Assembly (NCBI GenBank): GCA_001784615.1
Contig: MFRQ01000162.1
Span: 1-33,487 of the forward strand
Direction of reading: 5' to 3'
Length of the DNA stretch: 33,487 nt
From: Candidatus Melainabacteria bacterium RIFOXYA2_FULL_32_9
GTDB lineage: Bacteria > Cyanobacteriota > Vampirovibrionia > Gastranaerophilales > UBA9579
Shown here: positions 1 to 9,786 of the stretch, one piece after another
How positions within the stretch are numbered: the first letter of the stretch is position 1
How the letters are laid out: every line of letters starts with the position of its first letter
Position numbers and translations under genes: made by a program
Notes under the pieces: model-generated
Database searches by the model: none
The model's input: the letters and a program-made list of their open reading frames with translations, nothing else
What the model was told of the DNA's origin: nothing

Positions 1-1
1 C

Positions 2-3000
2 TTTAAATCTATTGATATCAAACATTCTGATCAAAAAGATTTTATATCTACAGGTCCAGTTTATATAGAAATAGCCTTACCTTCTTTACTCAGAAAAAAA
101 GTGGTTATCAGAGAAATCAAAAGTGAAAGACCAACACTTTACCTTGCAAGATTACAAAACGGTAAATTCGATATAGAACAGTTAATTCCGGAAAGAAAGG
201 AAAGACCCGAAGAATATGAGGTTATCTTCAGAAATACAAATATTATAATTAATAACTACAGGTTATATTTCAAAGATCAATTCATTGAACCAGCCCAAAG
301 TTACACAATTATAGGACAAAAAATCAGAATAAATGACCTGGATCCTGACAAATTCATCAGAGTAGCAGCAAAAGGCCAGATTGTAGTACCTAATAAAACA
401 AATACTATATTTGATTTCATATTTGCCACAGAACTTCCCATAGAAGAACAAAAACTTTGGGAAAATGAGCTAACGCTAAAAGGTGAAATTAAAAACATCT
501 ATCCTGATATGTATCTGCCTTATATAAACAAATATACTCCTTATCAATATTCAGCTATATCCGGCTTAGGGGATTTAGAATTCAATATTAATATGACAAA
601 GTCAAGATTAATACCTAATACATTCTCTATTGAAAGCACATTTAGAAATCTTGCTGCAAAAAACAAAATAATTTTTAACTTACCTAACACTACAAAAATT
701 ATACTCAGAGGAAATGTTAATAGAGATAGTCTGGTATTAAGAGATGCAAATATTAGAAGAGAAGATGTAAGAGCCAGATTACAAGGTAATATTAATAACT
801 ATAGAACTAGAAATAGGATTTTGGATTTAAGATTAAATGTAGATAGAACCAGAATTTCCTCCTTGGTTTCCCTATTTCCACAAGGACTTAATCTACCTAC
901 AAGACCTTTAGCTGTCCTTCAAAAATATAATGTTAAGGGCAATTTATGGGTAGATGTAGCAATAAAAGGTAAACCCCAAGATTTAGATTTATTCGGCAAC
1001 TTAAGATTTAATGAATTTTCAATGATCGTAGATTCAAAAAAAATACCTAAAGGTAGTGGCAGAGTTGATTTCAAAGGCAAAACTTACGCTATTGATGCAA
1101 GAGCTTTTGTTGATCCTACAGGATTTATAAAAACTACAGGAACCATAACTCCTTCGTTAAATAAATTAAATCTAAATGTAATCTCAAATTCTATAGATCT
1201 GGCTGAAGGTAAAAGATTATTACTTGCAATCAGTGACATATTCGGCTTTCCACTTGGTCCTGTAGCTCAAATTGCTGCATCAGGTAGAGGAAAAATCGAT
1301 ATTAATGTTAGTGGCCCGTTTGATAATATTAATCTACAAGGATATTTAAATTTTATTAATGCTCTGGTAAGTCATCCAGGCCTTTCAAAAAATGCTCACG
1401 ATGTGGTAGGATTTATAAGATTCAGAGGTAACAGGGTTATTTACGACAATATTAAAGGATTTATCGAGCAATCCAGAGTAATTGCCAACGGATATAGTAC
1501 TCTAGATGGCTTTAGTAATGTCAAATTAACGTTCTCTGAACTAAATCTTACCACAGCACACCAATTAATCCAGAATAGTCGACTGCTTGTAGAAGTGCAA
1601 AGTATTTTAAGAGATGTAAGGAATACGTCCGGCATAGCAGACGTTATAATATATTTAACTGGGGGGCCACGAGCTGTAGCTGCAAGTGGAAATATTATAT
1701 TTCAAGGAGCTTCTCTCAGCTATGCTGGTCTGACACAACCAATAAGAGATTTAGTCGGACAACTAAGATTTGACCCACAAGGAGTATTTTTAAACAGCTT
1801 AAGAGGCAGAATTGCTCAAAGTCCAATAACAGCAGAAGGAACTGTTAGAGGAGCAATTGTAAATATAAATATATCATCTCCAAGATTAGATCTATTCGCT
1901 ATAAGACAACTAATCCTGACAAGCCCTTTTTTAGTCACAGCTAAAGATGCGCTTCAAGATTTTACTTCGCTATCTGGGTTTGCTGATACAAGACTTAAGC
2001 TTGCAGGCAGAATCGATGAAGAGTTATTTCAGACCCTTCAGCTTGATGTCATTAATGCAGTTTTTCAACACAGACAAGCTGGATTTCCTGCAAGAATAAC
2101 AGGAGGAAGGATTTTTCTAACACAAAACGCTATTTCGTTCAGAAATATTAGAGGAGTAGCACTAGGGGCTACAATAAGATTGACAGGAATAGTAACAGGA
2201 CTGCCTGCACAGCTTAATCCTCAACTTAATATAATTGTTAGAAATCTTCCATTTAATAGAATCAGACAAGTAGCTCAATCACCCCTTGTTACACAGGATA
2301 TCAGACAGATTCTTGATGAATTTACAGATTTAAGAGGTCAAATTAACGCTAATATTAGACTTTTACCTCAAACATACAGTGCTAATATTGGTTTTAATGA
2401 AACATTTGCAATATACCAGCCTGCTGATCTACCCATTGAAGTAAGTACAGGAAATTTAATTGTCACACCTCAAACAATCACACTTGAAAATTTATACACT
2501 ATTTTATCTAATTCTTTCGTTTATTTAGATGGATTAATAAATAATTATCGAACTGAACCGGTATTGGATCTCCTAGCCTCAGCAAGAGTGAGCTCAGATG
2601 ACATAGATGAATATATAAATCAATATTTAGAAGAACCCATAGTAGCAGAAGGGGCTATTCCCATAACAGCTCTAGCTCAAGGACAACTCGATGACTGGAG
2701 ACTATCGGCTCAAATGACCTTACCAATAGGAACATCTTTATATTACAGAGAATATATCGGTTTACCTCAAGACAGGATCAGGGTTGCGAGTCTAAATGCA
2801 GAAGGAACACTAAACAGGATTGAGGTAGAAAATCTAGAAATTGCAGTAGGAGACGATATTACAAATGTAGGGCTTTCAGCATCTCCTTTACCCAATATTG
2901 CAACCAATTTAGAACGATTATTAGCCGCTCAAGGAACTATAAATGAACTACAAACAGAAGAACCTGTTTTTGAGAACTTCATAGTAACAACCCCAAATCC

Positions 3001-4267
3001 TCTGGATATTACCTTAATAAACCCAGTTATAGAAGATCAAACACAAAGAGCATTGTTTACATCAGGGGAATTTACAGCAAGAGCATTGCTTGAAGGCAAT
3101 GTCTTTTCTCCTCAAGTGACTGGTAACGCTGCATTAAATGATGTACTAATTACAACAAGACAAACACTTATTGATTACGCAAACCTTGAATTTAACGTTG
3201 ATAATATTATATTAACTGACAGCAACATAAATATAGCCGGTTCCCCAATGAGAGTAGCAGCAATAGCTGATACTGATTTTACTCGGCCTGTAACTATTCA
3301 AGAAATGTCAATAAATTCATCCTCATTTAATGTAGATGAGATAACAGAGGCATTAAGACAGCCTGAAGAACAAATAACAAGAGAAGAAGAGGAGATAGCT
3401 CCTATTGTAGTTAATAGAGGTATATTAGTAGCAAACGAATTAATTATAGGCGATCTAATTACAACAAATTTCTCTTCCTGTTTTAACTTTGGGCCTGACT
3501 GGATACTTAATATGCCAAATATAGCTTTTGAATCATCAGGAGGACAAGCAGAGGGTAGACTATCATACAATATACAAACAACTGAATTAATAAGTAATCT
3601 TGCAGTTCATGGCATGCAGGCTAATGCTGTGGCCACCACTTTCCTAAGCACACCAAACGAAGTTTATGGAACATTAGAAGGTACAGCAGAATTTCGCACT
3701 CGAGGAAGGACAAGACAAGAATTAATAGCTAATGCCGATGGATTTGCAGACTTCTTAATTGTTGACGGACGGCTTGTCAGGCTTGGATCCCTTGAATATC
3801 TACTAAGAGCAGCAAATATTCTCCAAAGTGGAATAACAGGTTTAACTCTCAATAATATAATCGATGTTATTGCCCCAAGAGAAACTGGCACTTTTGAGGA
3901 ACTCGGAGGAACATTAACAGCTTTGGATGGTATATTAACAACTGATAATTTATCTTCACGAGGTGAAAACCTTAGCCTTTTCCTTGAAGGTGAAATGGAC
4001 ATGCTTACAAATTATGCTGACATCACAATACTTGGCAGATTATCCAGGAGAATCGCTGGCTTATTAGGCCCAATAGGTAATATTTCAATTGGCACATTCA
4101 TAGACATAGTTCCAGGAACAGAAATTCTTGATATAATTCCTGGTTTAGGACTTATACCATTCCTCGGTCTTGGAGAAGAAGGCGAAAGATTCAGAGAGTT
4201 TATTGTTGAGATTGAAGGCAATTTATATGATCCAAACGCTGTAAGAAACTTCTACTTTGTTGACTAA
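2..4267 (+). CDS. AsmA/TamB-like large envelope protein, 3' part (5' end outside the window)
   Basis: The reading frame is open from base 2 with no stop, so the GTG at 101 is internal and the gene starts upstream of the window; at least 1421 residues are present. The protein is a long run of short alternating beta-strand-like segments with many N/I/R-rich repeats. Its last ~250 residues fit the AsmA/YhdP C-terminal pattern: GTLEGTAEFRTRG, then a G-A-D-F-L-I-V-D-G-R-L stretch, then 'GTLTALDGILTTDNL' and 'GNISIG'. Family knowledge: AsmA, TamB and YhdP proteins are inner-membrane-anchored, span the periplasm as a hydrophobic beta-groove and help phospholipids or outer-membrane proteins reach the outer membrane. 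The N-terminal anchor would lie upstream and cannot be seen. The gene converges with the operon on the other strand with only 11 bp between stops. I am confident of the superfamily, less so of the subfamily. Confidence 0.8.
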   Translation, partial: FKSIDIKHSDQKDFISTGPVYIEIALPSLLRKKVVIREIKSERPTLYLARLQNGKFDIEQLIPERKERPEEYEVIFRNTNIIINNYRLYFKDQFIEPAQSYTIIGQKIRINDLDPDKFIRVAAKGQIVVPNKTNTIFDFIFATELPIEEQKLWENELTLKGEIKNIYPDMYLPYINKYTPYQYSAISGLGDLEFNINMTKSRLIPNTFSIESTFRNLAAKNKIIFNLPNTTKIILRGNVNRDSLVLRDANIRREDVRARLQGNINNYRTRNRILDLRLNVDRTRISSLVSLFPQGLNLPTRPLAVLQKYNVKGNLWVDVAIKGKPQDLDLFGNLRFNEFSMIVDSKKIPKGSGRVDFKGKTYAIDARAFVDPTGFIKTTGTITPSLNKLNLNVISNSIDLAEGKRLLLAISDIFGFPLGPVAQIAASGRGKIDINVSGPFDNINLQGYLNFINALVSHPGLSKNAHDVVGFIRFRGNRVIYDNIKGFIEQSRVIANGYSTLDGFSNVKLTFSELNLTTAHQLIQNSRLLVEVQSILRDVRNTSGIADVIIYLTGGPRAVAASGNIIFQGASLSYAGLTQPIRDLVGQLRFDPQGVFLNSLRGRIAQSPITAEGTVRGAIVNINISSPRLDLFAIRQLILTSPFLVTAKDALQDFTSLSGFADTRLKLAGRIDEELFQTLQLDVINAVFQHRQAGFPARITGGRIFLTQNAISFRNIRGVALGATIRLTGIVTGLPAQLNPQLNIIVRNLPFNRIRQVAQSPLVTQDIRQILDEFTDLRGQINANIRLLPQTYSANIGFNETFAIYQPADLPIEVSTGNLIVTPQTITLENLYTILSNSFVYLDGLINNYRTEPVLDLLASARVSSDDIDEYINQYLEEPIVAEGAIPITALAQGQLDDWRLSAQMTLPIGTSLYYREYIGLPQDRIRVASLNAEGTLNRIEVENLEIAVGDDITNVGLSASPLPNIATNLERLLAAQGTINELQTEEPVFENFIVTTPNPLDITLINPVIEDQTQRALFTSGEFTARALLEGNVFSPQVTGNAALNDVLITTRQTLIDYANLEFNVDNIILTDSNINIAGSPMRVAAIADTDFTRPVTIQEMSINSSSFNVDEITEALRQPEEQITREEEEIAPIVVNRGILVANELIIGDLITTNFSSCFNFGPDWILNMPNIAFESSGGQAEGRLSYNIQTTELISNLAVHGMQANAVATTFLSTPNEVYGTLEGTAEFRTRGRTRQELIANADGFADFLIVDGRLVRLGSLEYLLRAANILQSGITGLTLNNIIDVIAPRETGTFEELGGTLTALDGILTTDNLSSRGENLSLFLEGEMDMLTNYADITILGRLSRRIAGLLGPIGNISIGTFIDIVPGTEILDIIPGLGLIPFLGLGEEGERFREFIVEIEGNLYDPNAVRNFYFVD

Positions 4268-4278
4268 TTATATAAGCA

Positions 4279-5367
4279 CTAGCTTTTTATGAATCTATTA
4301 CGGAAAGTTTCAAAAACAGTCTCTCCAATTACATCAAAATCCCAATTTATCATTGCTGAAGTATTCATCAATGATGGAATATAGCAGGTATAACAGGGTT
4401 TTGTTGCAAGATGATTAAAAGCCTCATCAAATCCAACTTCATGTATATTTTTAGCATCAAAAACTCCCTGCATGCCTTGACAAGGATAAACTCTACCATC
4501 TTCATCTATTACTATTTCATATATACCATACTGACATTTTATAGCTTTTTCACCAAGTAAACACTTGGAATCTTTTTCACTAGCGAATTTTTGCCTGTAA
4601 TCAAGAGGCCAATTTAATACATACTTTAAGATTTTGGATGTTGTAAAAATAGGATACCCTTTTTTCTTGTAATCAAGAATTTTATGTTGATATTCAGTAA
4701 TTGCCTCAGTTGTAGGAGATAAATCCTCTTCTCCTAAAACCTCATCACCTTTAAACAGATAATTTATTCCCCATTCTATCTTATTTTCCTTGACAAATTC
4801 TGCCATAAAATCAAGATCATCAATTACATACTTTGTTATGGTGGAATTTATTCTAATAGGGGTATTATAAAGCTCTTTTACAACCTTTATTGACTCCATC
4901 ACCTTATCAAAGGTACCTTGCCCTCTGATAATATCATTTCCTTCCCTATTTCCATCGAGAGAAAAACATATATTATCCAGCAATCCAATTTCAGATATTT
5001 TCCTTAATCTATCTGGGAATTGACCATTAGTAGATATAGCTGTAACAATTCCTTTTTTATGAATATATTCAAAAATCCCACCTAGATCTTTGTGAAGAAG
5101 AGGCTCTCCTCCCTGAATAAGTATATAACGTGTTCCACGCTTATGTAGATCATCAACGAGAGCTTTAATGTCTTCCAATTTCCAATCAGGAGTCTGTCTA
5201 TCTGTATAATGGCCAAAACAATAAGCACATCTCAAATTACATCTACTATTAATTACTAAATTGACATAAAAAGGATACGGCTTTTTATTAAAAGCCCTTA
5301 TTGAAAGCATATAATATAATATTCTTGCTCTATCCCATATTCGATCTAATTCAGTTCGCTTTTTCAT
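4279..5367 (-). CDS. radical SAM/SPASM protein, last gene of the heptose operon
   Basis: A 362-residue radical SAM enzyme. The cluster motif CNLRCAYC (C43, C47, C50) binds the SAM-reducing [4Fe-4S] cluster, and GGEPLL at about residues 95-100 is the usual SAM-contact motif. The C-terminal third has extra cysteines (KC..., IKCQYG, YPCQGM, KPCYTC) arranged like a SPASM/twitch domain holding one or two auxiliary Fe-S clusters. SPASM enzymes modify peptides or sugars; nothing here looks like a peptide substrate, and the operon context suggests a carbohydrate. It is the last gene of the ten-gene operon, and its start overlaps the end of the transketolase C half by 17 bp, which supports translational coupling. 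It is clearly different in sequence from the two paralogous radical SAM proteins in the same operon. The substrate is unknown. Confidence 0.85.
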   Translation of the reverse strand: MKKRTELDRIWDRARILYYMLSIRAFNKKPYPFYVNLVINSRCNLRCAYCFGHYTDRQTPDWKLEDIKALVDDLHKRGTRYILIQGGEPLLHKDLGGIFEYIHKKGIVTAISTNGQFPDRLRKISEIGLLDNICFSLDGNREGNDIIRGQGTFDKVMESIKVVKELYNTPIRINSTITKYVIDDLDFMAEFVKENKIEWGINYLFKGDEVLGEEDLSPTTEAITEYQHKILDYKKKGYPIFTTSKILKYVLNWPLDYRQKFASEKDSKCLLGEKAIKCQYGIYEIVIDEDGRVYPCQGMQGVFDAKNIHEVGFDEAFNHLATKPCYTCYIPSLMNTSAMINWDFDVIGETVFETFRNRFIKS

Positions 5368-6292
5368 AAACTTTACCTTTCAGATAATTCAGAATGTCTG
5401 CAGAAATTTGTTCCGGCTTTAATCCAAACTGTGCTCTTAAAAATTCCTGACTTCCTACTACATCTACATATCTATCAGGAATTCCAAATTTTTTAAAACG
5501 TACATTCAGGTCTCTTTCGGTAATTACATCAGAAACACTACTTCCCAAGCCACCAATGACATTATGCTCTTCTATAGTAACTATAAGTTTATATTGTTTG
5601 GCAGTTTCTTCAATTAAATTTTTATCAATAGGCTTAACAGTATGCATGCTTATTAAGCCAGGATTTAATCCTTGATGTGTTAGCATTTCACATACCGTAT
5701 ATCCTGTTTCAAGCATATTACCGGTTGTAATAATTGCAACATCATTTCCCTGTAAAACCTTAATACCTTTACCGATTTCAAATTTTGGAGATTGCTGATG
5801 TATAACTTTCTCGCCACTTTTACCTAAACGCAAATATACAGGCCCCTGCACTTCAGACATTTTCTGCATTGCTAATTCAACTTCAACTGGATCGCCAGGG
5901 CAAATAATAGTCATATTAGGTAAACTGTTTAAAACAGCAATATCTTCTATTGTGTGATGCGTTGCACCACCCGCTCCATATGTCAGACCTCCTCCAATAC
6001 CAACAAGAAAGACCGGAAGGTTTTGAAAGCATAAGTTAACTCTTATTTGCTCGAAACATCTCAGCGTAATAAATGGAGCTATAGCATATGTGAAAACTTT
6101 TTTTCCACTTAATGCCAATCCTGCTGCAACACCAATCATATTAGCTTCTGATATTCCGATATTAAGATATCTATCAGGAAAAGTCTCCTGAAACTCATCA
6201 AGAACCTTATATCCTGTATCAGAAGTTATAAAAAACATGTTTTCATCTTTATGAAAAAGTTCTTTTAAATTTCTTGTAAATGCGTCTCTCAT
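5351..6292 (-). CDS. transketolase, C-terminal half (pyrimidine-binding and C-terminal domains)
   Basis: A 313-residue protein matching the pyrimidine-binding plus C-terminal domains of transketolase. The catalytic glutamate that activates thiamine diphosphate is in GISEAN (E49), and the GGLTYGAGGATHHTIED stretch is the conserved region after it. The C-terminal Rossmann-like domain starts around residue 185. It follows the N-terminal half with a 3-bp gap, so the two polypeptides should form one heteromeric enzyme that moves two-carbon ketol units between sugars. Split transketolases occur in archaea and in sugar and secondary-metabolite clusters. Here the enzyme could supply sedoheptulose 7-phosphate or build a branched sugar; both are inferences from context. 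Its 3' end overlaps the start of the next radical SAM gene. Confidence 0.9.
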   Translation of the reverse strand: MRDAFTRNLKELFHKDENMFFITSDTGYKVLDEFQETFPDRYLNIGISEANMIGVAAGLALSGKKVFTYAIAPFITLRCFEQIRVNLCFQNLPVFLVGIGGGLTYGAGGATHHTIEDIAVLNSLPNMTIICPGDPVEVELAMQKMSEVQGPVYLRLGKSGEKVIHQQSPKFEIGKGIKVLQGNDVAIITTGNMLETGYTVCEMLTHQGLNPGLISMHTVKPIDKNLIEETAKQYKLIVTIEEHNVIGGLGSSVSDVITERDLNVRFKKFGIPDRYVDVVGSQEFLRAQFGLKPEQISADILNYLKGKVYEKAN

Positions 6293-6295
6293 AAT

Positions 6296-7102
6296 TTAAT
6301 CTTCCAACTCTTCAAGATATGAACTAACCTTATCCTGCGGCACAAGGAAATAGTGCCATTTTAAATCATCTTCAAACTCAGAAATCCCTTTACCTTTCAT
6401 AGTACGAGCTATAACTATAGAAGGCTTTCCTGATTCAAAAGGACTCTCCTGTAATGCTTCTTTTAGTTTATTTACATCATGGCCATCTGTTTCTTTTACA
6501 GACCAGCCAAACGCTTCCCATTTTGCTTTAAAAGTACTTATAGGTTGTATATTTTCAACTCTATCATATCCTTGCAAGTTATTGGCATCAATAACTACAA
6601 CCAGATTATCCAATTTTAATTTTGAAGCCAGCATAGCGGCTTCCCAAATTTGCCCTTCCTGACATTCACCATCACCAATAACCACATAAGTACGATATTT
6701 TTTATTATCAGTTTTGGCAGCAAGAGCAATACCGACACCAAGAGATAAACCTTGCCCAAGGGATCCGGTTGAAGCTTCAATACCTGGTAATGCACCCCTT
6801 TTTGGATGACCAAAAAGGACACTATTATCTGTTAGATATCCTTCAAGTAATAATTTATCAAAAAATCCCTTAAAAGCTAAAGTTGTATATAATACAGTTG
6901 AAGCATGCCCTTTACTTAAAATAAATCTATCCCTATCAGGATCATCCGGCGTAGGAATATTCATAATATCAAAATACAGAACTGTTATTATGTCTACGAC
7001 AGATAATGCAGGACCTATATGTGGCCCCTTTTGATGCATTTTTATGAGGACTTTTCTTATTTCATTTGCTGTATATGCAGTATCATTTTTGACTGTTTCC
7101 AT
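6296..7102 (-). CDS. transketolase, N-terminal half (thiamine diphosphate-binding)
   Basis: A 268-residue protein equal to the diphosphate-binding domain of transketolase. SKGHAS (about 63-68), GSLGQGLS (113-120) and the thiamine diphosphate/Mg motif GDGECQEGQIWEA (GDG at 143-145, closing with NN at 174-175) are all intact. The enzyme needs the partner encoded 3 bp downstream. Inside an operon with heptose genes it is more likely a dedicated pathway enzyme than the housekeeping transketolase, which is normally a single ~660-residue protein. Both halves have their own start codon and end cleanly at a domain boundary, so this is a natural split and not a frameshift. Confidence 0.9.
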   Translation of the reverse strand: METVKNDTAYTANEIRKVLIKMHQKGPHIGPALSVVDIITVLYFDIMNIPTPDDPDRDRFILSKGHASTVLYTTLAFKGFFDKLLLEGYLTDNSVLFGHPKRGALPGIEASTGSLGQGLSLGVGIALAAKTDNKKYRTYVVIGDGECQEGQIWEAAMLASKLKLDNLVVVIDANNLQGYDRVENIQPISTFKAKWEAFGWSVKETDGHDVNKLKEALQESPFESGKPSIVIARTMKGKGISEFEDDLKWHYFLVPQDKVSSYLEELED

Positions 7103-7122
7103 AAAATACCCTATTTTTTTAC

Positions 7123-8661
7123 CTAACTAGTAAGATCATTTAACCACTTTTCAAGTTCATCAGATTTTACGGGAACATTTCCCACCTTACCTACAGCAAT
7201 AGATGATATTCCTGATGCTATAACAGAGGATTCCATTAAATTAGCACCAGCACACATAGCAAGAGATAACCCGGAGAGCAATGAGTCTCCAGCTCCCATT
7301 ACATCAACAGGATTCACATTTAAAGCAGGAAAATGCTGAGATTTTACAAGTGTTGTACTCCCATTTGAAATCTTTTGATAAGAAACCAAGCCATTTTCAC
7401 CAAGAGTAACCACAAGATTTTTAAGTTGAAGCTTTTCTAAAAGTGTCATTCCTATCTTCTCTAAACCATTATATTTATCATTTAGAGCTAATCTTGCTTC
7501 TCTTTCAGTTGGAGTTATGAGCTCATAATCCATAAATTTCCCAATATCTCCAACTTGACTGCTACTTTGAGAATCCCCAAATAATCTTATATTATGGACT
7601 TTAGCAAGTTGAGATATTTCATTTATTAAGCGAGGCGTAATTACACCATAAGCAAAATCACTTATAATTATACCATCAAGATCATTTACCAATGTCTTAA
7701 CATAGTTTATTAATGAGCTTTCAAGCTTTTCATTAATATAATGCTCTTTTAATCTTGAAACTCTGAGAACTTTCTGCTTTCCAACCATATATCTAATTTT
7801 GAAGGTTGTTTCTCGTTCTTTATCTATAACTAGTTTTGTTGTAATTCCATCTTTTGCCAATTCATCCTTTACAAATTTACCAGATAAATCATTACCAATA
7901 ACTGAAGCAAAATAGCAATTTGCGCCTAACGCTTTAATATGCCTTGCAATTACAGCCGCTCCCCCAACATAATCTTTACTTTCCAATTCTCTAATGTTAA
8001 TAATTGGAGCTTCTGCACTCATACCTAATGCATCACAGACAACATACTGATCAACAATACTATCTCCAATAACAAGAATTCTTAAATTCCTAAAAGAATT
8101 AAAATATTCTACTAACTTATCTTTTGAGATTTTCTGCTTTTCAATAGCTTTATTTAATTGATGCTTATTTCTCTCCATTAAATCAAAGAGATTATTATCT
8201 AAAAAATCTGAAGTACTGTATTCGACCTGACCAGAGCTAAAGACTACCTTCCCTTTTAATTTTTTAATCAGATCAATCTCATCCTGAATAGCCCGTAAAT
8301 ATTTACTAAACTCCTCACCTCTAACATATATATCAGGCTCAATAGCTTTTATTACATCTAAAATTGAAAAATCATTAAATATAACTACTTTATCTACCTT
8401 TTGTAAAGAAGCTACGCCTCTTGCACGCTCTTCAGTATCAAAAAATACACCTTTATTTTTGTCTTCAAGCCAATTATATCCCTGAACAGCTACAATTAAA
8501 CAATCACCTTGCTGTTTTGCAAATTCAAGAAATCTTAAATGCCCTGGATGAATAGTATTAAAATGCCCTTGACAAAGAACTATCTCCTGATTTTGAGCTT
8601 TTTGCTCCTGGACATATTCCTTTAATTGATCAATATTTACTATTTTTTGATTAATATCCAT
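7123..8661 (-). CDS. bifunctional heptose-type nucleotidyltransferase/PfkB kinase with reversed HldE domain order
   Basis: A 512-residue fusion. Residues ~25-145 form a cytidylyltransferase-like nucleotidyltransferase with the HxGH signature HPGH at 38-41 and the PDIYVRGEEF segment typical of the HldE adenylyltransferase domain. Residues ~191-512 form a PfkB/ribokinase-fold kinase with VGGAA near 232, and DVMGAGDS at 453-460 with D459 as catalytic base. The linker at ~150-190 is charged. Canonical HldE (RfaE) carries the kinase first and the transferase second, so this protein has the opposite order. In the known pathway these domains phosphorylate heptose 7-phosphate at C1 and later attach AMP to heptose 1-phosphate. 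The neighbours (GmhA-, GmhB- and HddC-like proteins) support a heptose role. The exact sugar and nucleotide are not visible from the sequence. Confidence 0.85.
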   Translation of the reverse strand: MDINQKIVNIDQLKEYVQEQKAQNQEIVLCQGHFNTIHPGHLRFLEFAKQQGDCLIVAVQGYNWLEDKNKGVFFDTEERARGVASLQKVDKVVIFNDFSILDVIKAIEPDIYVRGEEFSKYLRAIQDEIDLIKKLKGKVVFSSGQVEYSTSDFLDNNLFDLMERNKHQLNKAIEKQKISKDKLVEYFNSFRNLRILVIGDSIVDQYVVCDALGMSAEAPIINIRELESKDYVGGAAVIARHIKALGANCYFASVIGNDLSGKFVKDELAKDGITTKLVIDKERETTFKIRYMVGKQKVLRVSRLKEHYINEKLESSLINYVKTLVNDLDGIIISDFAYGVITPRLINEISQLAKVHNIRLFGDSQSSSQVGDIGKFMDYELITPTEREARLALNDKYNGLEKIGMTLLEKLQLKNLVVTLGENGLVSYQKISNGSTTLVKSQHFPALNVNPVDVMGAGDSLLSGLSLAMCAGANLMESSVIASGISSIAVGKVGNVPVKSDELEKWLNDLTS

Positions 8662-8672
8662 CTAAATTCCCG

Positions 8673-9767
8673 TTATATAAAATTCACATGTGCACCAGGA
8701 TGATCCAATTCCCATAAATATCTATTTATCTCATCCATACGACAATTTTCTCTGCAATTTTGCGCATTCATTTTATTTCTAATAAATTCATAAGATTCTT
8801 TTCTTTTATCCCCTTCCCAGACATCCTGAAAGCTTTTCTCATTTATATTACCATAACAGAATTTCTCATTTTCCAGGAAGGAGCTACATCCGTAAACTTC
8901 ACCATTAGCCATAATATATCCCCAGAAAAATGGAACAGCATTACATCTGGAATATCTCTCCTGATCATTTAATAGCTTATTAATTGTATGACTTCTAAAA
9001 ATAACCTTGAAATCATCTGAATTAAAGGATTGAAGTTTTCTTTCAAGATATACATATTTAGAATAATCAATATTCTCATAAGTATGAGTAACACTAGATA
9101 AATGCTGAGAATATGGCTTAATAACCAAATAATCAAAGCCTAAATTCTGTACTTCTTTTGCTAATTCAAGAGCTGTATCAAAATTATCAGGCAATAAAAG
9201 CATTTGAGCTCCAAGTGTACAAGAATAATTCTTTTCTTTTTTTATGGAACTTGCTAATTTCATATTATTTATAGCTATATCAAAATCTTTCTCACTTGTA
9301 CCATGGATTTTTGCATATGTTTCAGCATTTCCTGCATTTATACTTACTTTAATCCATTTGCAGTGTTTAACATAAACATTGGTAGTTTTTTCAGTAAAAG
9401 GAACTATATTGGTAGTTAAAGCTGTATCAATTCCAACTTTTGTACATTGCTCAATAAGTTCAGGAAGTTCTTTATATAAAGTTGATTCTCCTTCACCTGC
9501 AAACATAATACTTTTAACGCCAAGTTCAGCCATTTCAGATATTCTATTTTTTAGGATTTCATATGGAATTTTCCTGTGTTTATATCCAATATAATCTTTT
9601 GCACAAAACACACACCTGTGATTACAATATCCTACAGGAGATATCTCAAGATATATTGGATAAATCTTTTTAGCCTCTTCCCAATTATTATGACCTTGCT
9701 CCCATTGAGCAACTCTTTGAGGATGAAAAATTAATTTATGATTATCTATTCTATAATCCTCAGCCAT
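8673..9767 (-). CDS. radical SAM/SPASM-like protein, paralogue of the first gene of the operon
   Basis: I choose the ATG at 9767 (364 residues) because GGGG lies six bases before it; the frame also allows a TTG at 9779, which has no good ribosome site. The radical SAM motif is CNHRCVFC (C48, C52, C55), followed by AGEGEST as the GGE-type segment. C-terminal cysteines (SRCNA, YGCSS, NCRENC) fit one auxiliary Fe-S cluster of the twitch/SPASM kind. It is clearly homologous to the product of 12757-13875: both have 'LLLP...LGxDYLVIK', '(K/H)IHG' and an identical last five residues, HVNFI. The pair probably acts on related substrates. It sits between the isomerase and the kinase genes with 11-19 bp gaps. 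The chemistry (epimerisation, dehydration, C-C bond change) cannot be told. Confidence 0.83.
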   Translation of the reverse strand: MAEDYRIDNHKLIFHPQRVAQWEQGHNNWEEAKKIYPIYLEISPVGYCNHRCVFCAKDYIGYKHRKIPYEILKNRISEMAELGVKSIMFAGEGESTLYKELPELIEQCTKVGIDTALTTNIVPFTEKTTNVYVKHCKWIKVSINAGNAETYAKIHGTSEKDFDIAINNMKLASSIKKEKNYSCTLGAQMLLLPDNFDTALELAKEVQNLGFDYLVIKPYSQHLSSVTHTYENIDYSKYVYLERKLQSFNSDDFKVIFRSHTINKLLNDQERYSRCNAVPFFWGYIMANGEVYGCSSFLENEKFCYGNINEKSFQDVWEGDKRKESYEFIRNKMNAQNCRENCRMDEINRYLWELDHPGAHVNFI

Positions 9768-9786
9768 ACACGACCCCAACTATTAT

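Noticed and set aside
3664-4002. 112-codon open frame on the - strand inside the AsmA-like gene
   Set aside because: It is a shadow of the coding strand: no ribosome site, no family pattern, and the + strand protein is well supported.
5351-7102. Transketolase broken by a frameshift
   Set aside because: Each half ends at a natural domain boundary, has its own start codon and keeps all catalytic residues; split transketolases are well known.
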